Shown here piece by piece: positions 1-5,376 of a stretch of 6,039 bases of DNA (position 1 is its first letter; the number at the start of each line of letters is the position of its first letter). Below the pieces are notes generated by a model. It saw only the letters and a list, made by a program, of their open reading frames with translations. It made no database searches and had not been told where the DNA came from. Origin of the DNA: an uncultured Streptomyces sp. (GTDB lineage Bacteria > Actinomycetota > Actinomycetes > Streptomycetales > Streptomycetaceae); assembly GCA_946480485.1 (NCBI GenBank), contig CAMLJW010000329.1, positions 1 to 6,039 of the forward strand. Reading direction: 5' to 3'. Position numbers and translations under genes: made by a program.

Positions 1-377
1 CGTCCATCTCCGGCGCCGAGGTCGGCTGCCAGGGCGAGGTCGGCTCGGCCTGCTCCATGGCGGCGGGCGCGCTCGCCGAGGTCCTGGGCGGCTCCCCCGA
101 ACAGGTCGAGAACGCGGCTGAGATCGGCATGGAGCACAACCTCGGCCTGACGTGCGACCCCGTCGGCGGCCTCGTCCAGATCCCGTGCATCGAACGCAAC
201 GGTATGGCCGCCGTGAAGGCCGTCACGGCGGCCCGCATGGCCATGCGCGGCGACGGCTCCCACAAGGTGTCCCTCGACAAGGTCATCAAGACCATGAAGG
301 ACACGGGCGCCGACATGTCCGTCAAATACAAGGAGACGGCTCGAGGCGGGCTGGCGGTGAACATCATCGAGTGTTGA
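1..377 (+). CDS. sdaA: L-serine ammonia-lyase (L-serine dehydratase), C-terminal part
   Basis: This is the last 124 codons of an iron-sulfur L-serine dehydratase, which converts L-serine to pyruvate and ammonia in the cytosol. The 5' part lies beyond the left edge, and the reading frame begins at base 3. Seen directly: [14 protein letters not shown] (Cys codon at 27-29), LTCDPVGG (Cys at 153-155), IPCIERNGM (Cys at 186-188) and a protein ending in NIIEC. In characterised single-chain bacterial enzymes the first three of these cysteines hold a [4Fe-4S] cluster. The C-terminal Cys folds back into the active site as the fourth ligand, so the terminal Cys here fits an intact enzyme. No frameshift is seen in the visible part. 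The next gene on the same strand starts 142 bp downstream with its own promoter candidate, so the two are probably not one operon. Identification is firm; the start and any upstream partners cannot be seen. Confidence 0.95.
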   Translation, partial: SISGAEVGCQGEVGSACSMAAGALAEVLGGSPEQVENAAEIGMEHNLGLTCDPVGGLVQIPCIERNGMAAVKAVTAARMAMRGDGSHKVSLDKVIKTMKDTGADMSVKYKETARGGLAVNIIEC

Positions 378-418
378 GAAGGTGGGATCTGACCTGCGCG
401 TTCGTGATTCTCAGCGCT

Positions 419-436
419 GTCGGGGCCTCCCCTGAC
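419..436 (+). terminator. Possible sdaA terminator hairpin
   Basis: GTCGGGG pairs with CCCC-T-GAC around a three-base loop (CCT), giving seven base pairs with one bulged T. It starts 42 bases after the sdaA stop and lies upstream of the next gene's promoter candidate. There is no T-tract, which is common for actinobacterial terminators. The stem is short, so this is tentative. Confidence 0.35.
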
Positions 437-484
437 CACGCCGCGATCGGGTGACCCCGCGTCATCGGTGAGGGACTTTTGGCG

Positions 485-519
485 CTGTCAGTTCTGAACG
501 GCGAGGCTAAAGTGTTCTC
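485..519 (+). promoter_or_regulatory. Candidate housekeeping promoter giving a leaderless transcript
   Basis: A -35-like CTGTCA (485-490; 4 of 6 matches to TTGACA) is followed, after exactly 17 bases, by a -10-like TAAAGT (508-513; fits TAnnnT). Six bases (GTTCTC) then separate the -10 box from the ATG at 520. Transcription would therefore start on or next to the A of the ATG. This agrees with the lack of a Shine-Dalgarno sequence at normal spacing: the only purine run, GCGAGG at 501-506, lies 13 bases away and overlaps the core promoter. Leaderless mRNAs are common in Streptomyces. The spacing is seen in the sequence; promoter activity is inferred. Confidence 0.5.
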
Positions 520-3387
520 ATGAACGAGCGGCTCACCCTGCTCACCGCTGTGGACCAAGACGTCACGCAGAGTGAGATGCTGCGACTTTGCCTTCATCAC
601 GCGGTGGCCGAGCTGGGCGGTCTGGGCGGAATGGTGCATCTGCGAGTTCCGGTTTCCGCGCTGAGGCTTGCGTCGGCGGCCGGGCTGCCACGGGCGCTCA
701 CCCGGTCCTGGGAAATGCTTGACGCGGAAGGAACGACGGCCCCGGCCCGAGCTGTACAGCAGGGCTCTGGGCTATGGGTGGCCGCGGAGTCCGCGGGGGA
801 TCCGTTGCCCGGTACCGGCGTAGCGGCTGTGCCGATGTTCGGTGGAGACCGCGCGGTCGGCGCACTCAGTGTTCTGACAGGCTCCCTGGGCGAGCCGACC
901 GGGGAGCAGTGGGACTTTCTGCGGGCTGTGGCGGCCTGGGCCGAGGAGCGGATGAGCCAGGCGCCGCCGCCGGCCCCGCCGCCCGAGGAAGGTCGGGGTG
1001 TCAGTCGCCTGCGGCAGGCCTTTCGGGAGCTCGAAATCGGCTCCTGGGACTGGAACCTCCTCACCGGCGAGCTGACCTACGACGAGGCGTCCATGGCCCT
1101 TTCCGGCACCGAACCGGCCGACTTCGTGCCCCGGATCGAGAGCTGGTTGCAGATCGTCCATCCCGATGACCTGCCCTGGACGCTGGACGCGGCACGGAGA
1201 GCGATCCGTGAGCGGGGCGTGTACGACGCCGAGTACCGGATTCGGCGTCCGGACGGTACCAGCGGATGGACGCACGCCCGCGGCAAGTGTGTGCTCGATG
1301 ACGAGGGCGAGCCCGTTCGGATGGTCGGGCTGTGGTGGGACACCACTGACTACCGTTCCACCCGGGACGCGGTCAGCCGCGCTGTGCATCATATGAGCGA
1401 CGGCTTCCTCTCGCTCGACGACGACTGGCGGATCGTCTTCGTCAACCTGGAGGCGGAGCGCATTCTCGGCTCCCCCGAACAAGAACTGATCGGACGGATC
1501 CTGTGGGAGCTGCCCGCCCTGCGGCACATGCCCGACATGGAGGACTGGTGCCGAAAGGCCTCGATGGAGTCCGCGCCGGCTGGTTTCGACGTCTGGACCC
1601 GCGACACCGGTCGCTGCTACCACCTGCGGGTCGTCCCGGTGCCCGACGGGACCACCTGCTATTTCACCGATGTGACCGAGAAGCGGCAGCACGAGGCCGA
1701 ACGTCAGGCCGCCGAGCGGGCCGACGCCGAGCGGGCCGCCCGTATCGCGGAGCTGACCGGGGCACTCGCCAAGGCAGCTACCTCACAGGACGTGGTGGAC
1801 GCGGTCGCCCGGCGGGTGCTGCCGCCGTTCGGCGCCACCGGGTTGGTCGTGCTGACCATCGAGGGCGACCGCGCGCACACGGTCGGAGCCGTCGGTTACG
1901 CCCCGTCATTCCTTGACCAACTCGAGCACCTCCCGGCCTCGGTACAGTCGCCGTTCACGGATACGCTGCTTTCCGGCGCGCCGCTTTTCATCTCGTCCCC
2001 GCGGGAGTACGTGGCACGCTACCCCGAACTGGCCGACAGGCCCGCCGAGTCCCGCAAGAAATCGTGGGCCTTCCTGCCACTGACAGCATCCGGGCGCCCG
2101 TTCGGTGCCTGCGTGATCAGTTTCGACGAAGCGCGCCTGCTCACCAGCGAGGAACGCACCCTGCTGGACGCCGTCAGCGGACTCGTCTCCCAAGCCCTGG
2201 AACGGGCCCGGCTCTACGACGCCGAGCACACCCGGGCCCAAGAGCTGCAGCGAGGCCTGCTACCACGCGAACTGCCCTCACTGCCCGCGTGCACGGCAGC
2301 AGCCCGCTACCTTCCGGCTGGGCAGGGCATGGACGTGGGTGGCGACTGGTACGACATCATCCCGGTCTCCGCCGGACAGGTCGCGCTCGTCATAGGCGAC
2401 GTGATGGGCCACGGCCTGTCCGAAGCGGCCACCATGGGGCGGCTGCGCACTGCCGTCCATACGCTCGCCGATCTCGAACTGCCCCCCAACGAGATCCTGG
2501 CCCACCTCAATGACATCGTCGGCGTGCTGGGTGAAGGCTCGTACGCCACATGCCTGTACGCGCTCTACGACCCCGCCACCTCGCTCTGCTCCTTCGCCCG
2601 CGCGGGACATCCGCCGCCGGCCGTGCTTCACCCCGACGGCAACGTGCACTTCCCGGGATCGGCACCGGACCCGCCGCTGGGCGCGGCCGAACCGCCGTTC
2701 GAGCTGGTCACCGTGGTGGTTCCAGACGGCAGCCTCCTGGTCCTGTTCACGGACGGCCTGGTCGAGTCGGCCAGCCGGGACATCGACGACGGCATGGCAC
2801 AGCTCGCCCGGCTGCTGCGCGCCGCCCGTGGCGCCGGCCATGAACTGGACATGGAGCGGCTCTGCGACACACTTACCGCGGGCCTGCTCCCCGCGGAGCA
2901 GCAAAACGCCGACGACGCCGCCTTCCTGGTCGCCCGTCTGCGCGCTCTTGCGCCCGACAGCGTGGCCTCCTGGCCGCTTCCCGAGGAACCGCAGGCGGCG
3001 GGCGAGGCCCGGAAACATGTCAGGGAGCAGCTCTCCGCCTGGAATCTGGACGACCTGACGATGACCACGGAACTGCTGGCCAGCGAACTGGTCGGCAATG
3101 TCGTACGGCACGCCAAGGGCCCGATGCGGCTGCGGCTGCTGTTCACCCATGCTCTGATCTGCGAAGTTTCCGACGGCAGCCTGACCACGCCCCGAATGCG
3201 CCGCGCCTCGGAATCGGACGAGGGCGGGCGGGGACTGCAGCTCGTCGCCGCGCTCTCCCAACGCTGGGGTACGCGCTACACGGCGACCGGCAAGTGCATC
3301 TGGACCGAGCAGCCGCTGCCCGACGCGGGCGACCCGGCGCTGCCCGGCCAGGCTTTCGGTTGGGAGACCATCGAATCGCTTGCATGA
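520..3387 (+). CDS. Multi-sensor SpoIIE-family protein phosphatase fused to an RsbW-like kinase domain
   Basis: This 955-residue protein has no signal peptide or membrane segment and is probably a cytosolic sensor that switches phosphorylation of STAS-type anti-anti-sigma factors. Domain order by residue: GAF-like (about 10-145), a Pro-rich linker (148-158), PAS of the PAS_3 type (about 165-277, with WDWN at 176 and HPDD), a second PAS (about 288-386), a charged helix (388-412), a second GAF (about 408-567), a signalling helix ending in LQRGLLP, PP2C/SpoIIE (about 590-807) and HATPase (about 816-935). Phosphatase metal-site motifs are intact: VGGDWYD (D609), GDVMGHG (D627), AGHPPP (696), FTDGLVE (D745) and NADDAAF (D798/D799). 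The kinase-like domain keeps the N-box ELxxN (E856, N860), the SDGS motif (D885) and GGRGLQLV (902-909), so ATP binding looks possible. The ATG at 520 has no good ribosome binding site and is probably leaderless. The substrate and the ligands of the sensors are unknown; no partner gene lies in the window. Confidence 0.92.
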   Translation: MNERLTLLTAVDQDVTQSEMLRLCLHHAVAELGGLGGMVHLRVPVSALRLASAAGLPRALTRSWEMLDAEGTTAPARAVQQGSGLWVAAESAGDPLPGTGVAAVPMFGGDRAVGALSVLTGSLGEPTGEQWDFLRAVAAWAEERMSQAPPPAPPPEEGRGVSRLRQAFRELEIGSWDWNLLTGELTYDEASMALSGTEPADFVPRIESWLQIVHPDDLPWTLDAARRAIRERGVYDAEYRIRRPDGTSGWTHARGKCVLDDEGEPVRMVGLWWDTTDYRSTRDAVSRAVHHMSDGFLSLDDDWRIVFVNLEAERILGSPEQELIGRILWELPALRHMPDMEDWCRKASMESAPAGFDVWTRDTGRCYHLRVVPVPDGTTCYFTDVTEKRQHEAERQAAERADAERAARIAELTGALAKAATSQDVVDAVARRVLPPFGATGLVVLTIEGDRAHTVGAVGYAPSFLDQLEHLPASVQSPFTDTLLSGAPLFISSPREYVARYPELADRPAESRKKSWAFLPLTASGRPFGACVISFDEARLLTSEERTLLDAVSGLVSQALERARLYDAEHTRAQELQRGLLPRELPSLPACTAAARYLPAGQGMDVGGDWYDIIPVSAGQVALVIGDVMGHGLSEAATMGRLRTAVHTLADLELPPNEILAHLNDIVGVLGEGSYATCLYALYDPATSLCSFARAGHPPPAVLHPDGNVHFPGSAPDPPLGAAEPPFELVTVVVPDGSLLVLFTDGLVESASRDIDDGMAQLARLLRAARGAGHELDMERLCDTLTAGLLPAEQQNADDAAFLVARLRALAPDSVASWPLPEEPQAAGEARKHVREQLSAWNLDDLTMTTELLASELVGNVVRHAKGPMRLRLLFTHALICEVSDGSLTTPRMRRASESDEGGRGLQLVAALSQRWGTRYTATGKCIWTEQPLPDAGDPALPGQAFGWETIESLA

Positions 3388-3392
3388 GGTCG

Positions 3393-3412
3393 CGGGCCCC
3401 CACTGCGGCCCG
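3393..3412 (+). terminator. Weak hairpin just after the phosphatase gene
   Basis: CGGGCC (3393-3398) can pair with GGCCCG (3407-3412) around an eight-base loop, beginning six bases after the stop codon. The stem has only six base pairs and lies in very GC-rich DNA where such pairings arise by chance. It may help to end transcription, but the longer stem at 3630-3674 is the stronger candidate. Confidence 0.25.
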
Positions 3413-3629
3413 TCCCGGCGCCGGCCGCGGTGCGGGCGCCCCGAGCCCTGTCAACGGATTCGCAGCTAAGCCGCCTTCTCCTCCGAGCTCGGTCTGCAGA
3501 ACCGGAACCGCCCCCGCCAACCGCAGCCTCCGCGTCCCCGGCGCCACGGCCCGGCGCCCGAGCGGGAACCGGGCCGACCCCGGCCATGGGATCGGCATCG
3601 ACATGCTCGCCGCTGTCCTGCGCCGCATG
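3413..3629. other. GC-rich intergenic stretch without a credible gene
   Basis: Frames are open here on both strands, but their translations are Arg/Pro/Ala-rich with no recognisable motif, and they run into neighbouring genes in the wrong frame. An ATG overlaps the phosphatase stop (3384-3386) and opens a 134-codon frame to 3788, but that frame passes through the terminator stem and into the antisense of the EF-hand gene. I read the region as the 3' untranslated region of the phosphatase gene, or decayed DNA. Confidence 0.55.
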
Positions 3630-3674
3630 ACGAGGAGGGCGTCCCCGCGCAATCCCCGAAAGCGCCCTCCTCGT
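3630..3674. terminator. Bidirectional terminator hairpin between convergent genes
   Basis: ACGAGGAGGGCG (3630-3641) is perfectly complementary to CGCCCTCCTCGT (3663-3674), forming a 12-bp stem around a 21-base loop. It lies between the convergent phosphatase gene (+) and EF-hand gene (-), only 16 bases beyond the EF-hand stop and 242 bases beyond the phosphatase stop. A stem works equally on both strands, and the lack of a U-tract is usual in Streptomyces. It most likely terminates the EF-hand transcript and may also stop read-through from the phosphatase side. Confidence 0.75.
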
Positions 3675-3690
3675 GCTCGGCGCGCTCTGC

Positions 3691-3903
3691 TCACTTGTCC
3701 AGGTGGCCCCAGAACTCGTCGAAGGAGAGGAGCTTGTCGTGGTTGGTGTCCTGGGCGGCGATCACGGCCTCCGCCACGGCTTCGGTGACGTTCCAGTCGC
3801 CGCCCTGGGCCAGGGCGGTCTTGAACTCGGCGGCGGTGATGAACCCGTCACCGTCCACGTCGATCCGCTCGAACGCCTTGCGTGCTTCCTCGATGTCCGC
3901 CAC
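3691..3903 (-). CDS. Small two-EF-hand calcium-binding protein
   Basis: A 70-residue cytosolic protein made of a pair of EF-hands, like the calmodulin-like calcium-binding proteins (Cab type) known in Streptomyces; it probably acts as a Ca2+ sensor or buffer. Loop 1, DVDGDGFITAAE (residues 15-26), has the canonical acidic residues at 1, 3, 5 and 12 and Gly at 6. Loop 2, DTNHDKLLSFDE (52-63), keeps D1, N3, D5, S9 and E12 but has Lys at position 6 where Gly is usual. The GTG at 3903 is chosen because GAAGGGG lies eight bases upstream and because starting at VADIEEARKAFE matches the family's usual length of about 70. The frame stays open to an ATG at 4038, but that extension (Cys/Ser-rich, no motif) covers the promoter and overlaps the acetyltransferase remnant. 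The gene stands alone and ends at a strong hairpin. The partner protein is unknown. Confidence 0.93.
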   Translation of the reverse strand: MADIEEARKAFERIDVDGDGFITAAEFKTALAQGGDWNVTEAVAEAVIAAQDTNHDKLLSFDEFWGHLDK

Positions 3904-3911
3904 CGGGTCCG

Positions 3912-3918
3912 CCCCTTC
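3912..3918 (-). promoter_or_regulatory. Ribosome binding site deciding the GTG start of the EF-hand gene
   Basis: Read on the minus strand this is GAAGGGG, close to the Shine-Dalgarno consensus, with eight bases between it and the GTG at 3903. It supports the 70-residue form over the upstream ATG at 4038. Confidence 0.7.
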
Positions 3919-3921
3919 GTG

Positions 3922-3960
3922 CTGTATCAAAACCAAAGCCTTACTGACGGAAGTCAGATT
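3922..3960 (-). promoter_or_regulatory. AT-richer promoter patch with a short palindrome, upstream of the EF-hand gene
   Basis: This patch is clearly richer in A/T than its surroundings, as expected for a promoter in such a genome. On the minus strand a TTTTGATACA stretch, just upstream of the ribosome binding site, could hold the -10 region, but no convincing -35 box is seen. A perfect inverted repeat, CTGAC-N4-GTCAG (3944-3957), lies where an operator or -35 region would fall. Exact boxes cannot be assigned. Confidence 0.4.
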
Positions 3961-3991
3961 AACCGCCCGGCTGAGCAGCCAGCGCGGCGGC

Positions 3992-4114
3992 CACCCACTC
4001 GAATCGGACGAGTTGTTGGCACAGCAGGCGGCGGGCAACGCCCGCAGCGTGCGGGCTTTCCAGGCGGCCGGCTACCGTCGGATCGGGGCGGAGGCACTGC
4101 TCGTCGCGCCCTGA
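3992..4114 (+). pseudogene. 5'-truncated remnant of a GNAT-family N-acetyltransferase
   Basis: The plus frame ending in the TGA at 4112-4114 reads GNARSVRAFQAAGYRRIGAE (from 4034) followed by ALLVAP. This is the typical C-terminal acetyl-CoA-binding signature of GNAT acetyltransferases (Asn, then SxRAFxxAGY/F, then the last strand). Only about 25-40 residues are recognisable. Upstream, the same frame runs through the EF-hand promoter and then antisense to the EF-hand gene, and there is no start codon with a ribosome binding site. A complete GNAT protein has about 140-180 residues, so the catalytic core is gone. I read it as the 3' scar of a deleted gene. The left boundary is approximate. A chance frame is possible but unlikely given the motif. 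Confidence 0.55.
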
Positions 4115-4132
4115 GGCGCGGCGCGCGGTCAG
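4111..4132. terminator. Possible hairpin downstream of the propeller gene
   Basis: CTGA (4111-4114) pairs with TCAG (4129-4132), and an inner GCG/CGC stem follows after a small asymmetric bulge. It lies 41 bases past the propeller-gene stop on the minus strand and overlaps the stop of the acetyltransferase remnant. It could end the two-gene minus-strand operon. The stem is imperfect and the support weak. Confidence 0.3.
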
Positions 4133-4173
4133 CTGTCGCCGACTGCCCGTCACCTCCCGTCGACGCCGCTGCG

Positions 4174-5376
4174 TCAGCGGAAGATACCCGTGTGTCCGAG
4201 CGAGTAGCGGCCCGGCTGCGGGTACACCGCGAGGCCGTGCGGACCACTGCCGACCGGGATGCGGGCGAGCTGGACGCCGGTGCGGGTGTCGATGGCGTAC
4301 ACCTCGGAGTCGTAACGGCCGGAGAGCCAGAGGACCTTGCCGTCGGCGGAGACGCCTCCCATGTCCGGGCTGCCGCCGTCCGGCAGACGCCACTTCTTGG
4401 TCAGCTTGTTCTGGGTGAAGTCGAAAACGGAGATGGTGCCCTCGCCGCGGTTGGAGATGTACATCTCGCGAGAATCGCGGCTGATGTACAAGCCGTGGCA
4501 GCCCTTGCCGGTGGGCAGGAGCTTCGGCTTGTCGAACTTGTCGCCGTCCAGCACCCACATGCCGTGGGCGATCATGTCGGCGATGTAGAACTTCTTGCCG
4601 TCCGGCGAGATCTTCACGTCCTGCGGCATGGCCCCGTCGAAGGGCAGCTTCTGTTGGCCGACGACCTTCATCTTCTCCGTGTCGACCTTGAGAAGCTCGC
4701 TGCTGAACTCACAGGAGACGATGAAGTACCGGCCGTCGAGGGAGAAGTCGGCGTGGTTGACGCCGAAGCAGCTGACCGGTTCCGTCCTGAGGCGCTTCAT
4801 GGTGTGCGGATCGCGAAAGACCAGCTCCCTGTCGAGGGAGGCCATGACGACGGCGTACTTGCCGTTCGGCGTGAAGTAGAGGTTGTACGGGTCGTGGACC
4901 TCGGTCGGCTTGCCCGCCTTGCCGGTCTTCGGGCTGATCGGGGTCAGGGTGTGGCCCCGGTTGTTGTTGACCCAGAGCGTCTTCAGATCCCAGGACGGGA
5001 CGACGTGCTGGGGTTGGACACCGACCGGGATCGTCTCGATGACCTTGTACGTCTTGGGATCGATGACGGACACCGTGTTGGAATCGGTGTTGGGGACGTA
5101 GACGCGGGACGGGAAGTCCTTGACCACCGGGGAGAGCTTGTCGGGGCGGTTGGCGGCGTAGACGTCGGTTCTGTCGAGGACGGGCGGCATGCCGGGCAGG
5201 CCCTGGATCTCTGGCTCGGATGGCTCGGCCGGCCGGATGGGTTCGGCGGGCTCGGCGGGCTCGACCGCGCCGAGAGTCTCCTTCGTCCGCGGCTTGGACT
5301 CGGTGCCGCAGCCGACGAGGGCGACGACGAGTACGGCGCCCGCGATCAGGACGCGCTGGGTGAGGTTCCGATGCAT
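4174..5376 (-). CDS. Surface lipoprotein with a seven-bladed YVTN beta-propeller (YncE-like)
   Basis: A 400-residue exported lipoprotein. Residues 1-23 are a type II signal peptide: basic start (R3, R8), a hydrophobic core (9-21) and the lipobox LVGC with C23 as lipidation site. A Glu/Pro repeat linker (EPAEPAEP, 39-56) should hold the domain off the membrane. Residues of about 90-388 form seven YVTN-like repeats, seen as strand pairs such as RVYVPN...VSVID (91-106), TLWVNNN (133), KYAVVMA (173), RYFIVSC (216), KKFYIAD (261), REMYISN (303) and KVLWLSG (347). Several are preceded by SPDG-like turns. The protein ends in YSLGHTGIFR. Such propellers bind ligands or proteins; no enzymatic residues can be assigned. 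The start is ATG 5376: its A is also the last base of the upstream deacetylase stop (TGATG), and GGAG lies 11 bases upstream. This suggests translational coupling and a joint function. The frame is open back to 5700, but that part lies inside the deacetylase gene. Confidence 0.9.
   Translation of the reverse strand: MHRNLTQRVLIAGAVLVVALVGCGTESKPRTKETLGAVEPAEPAEPIRPAEPSEPEIQGLPGMPPVLDRTDVYAANRPDKLSPVVKDFPSRVYVPNTDSNTVSVIDPKTYKVIETIPVGVQPQHVVPSWDLKTLWVNNNRGHTLTPISPKTGKAGKPTEVHDPYNLYFTPNGKYAVVMASLDRELVFRDPHTMKRLRTEPVSCFGVNHADFSLDGRYFIVSCEFSSELLKVDTEKMKVVGQQKLPFDGAMPQDVKISPDGKKFYIADMIAHGMWVLDGDKFDKPKLLPTGKGCHGLYISRDSREMYISNRGEGTISVFDFTQNKLTKKWRLPDGGSPDMGGVSADGKVLWLSGRYDSEVYAIDTRTGVQLARIPVGSGPHGLAVYPQPGRYSLGHTGIFR
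5209..5262 (-). repeat. Glu-Pro repeat linker coding sequence
   Basis: Within the lipoprotein gene this stretch encodes residues 39-56, with EP pairs at 39, 42, 45, 51 and 54. At DNA level it contains a nine-base tandem repeat (gctcggcgg, plus strand) and related units. It forms the flexible spacer between the lipid anchor and the propeller. Its length may vary between strains. Confidence 0.55.

Noticed and set aside
414..489. Two copies of GCGCTGTC (414-421 and 482-489)
   Set aside because: Eight-base repeats are expected by chance in DNA this GC-rich. There is no flanking symmetry to suggest an operator pair, and one copy overlaps the -35 candidate.
772..1692. A 306-codon minus-strand frame inside the phosphatase gene
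   Set aside because: It is a shadow frame opposite clear GAF and PAS coding sequence, with no recognisable motif of its own.
3384..3788. A 134-codon plus-strand frame whose ATG overlaps the phosphatase stop
   Set aside because: The ATGA overlap looks like coupling, but the product is Arg/Pro-rich, and the frame crosses a 12-bp terminator stem and runs antisense through the EF-hand gene.
3904..4038. Longer EF-hand protein starting at the ATG at 4038
   Set aside because: The extra 45 residues have no motif and cover the promoter and ribosome binding site. The GTG at 3903 has a good Shine-Dalgarno sequence and gives the family length.
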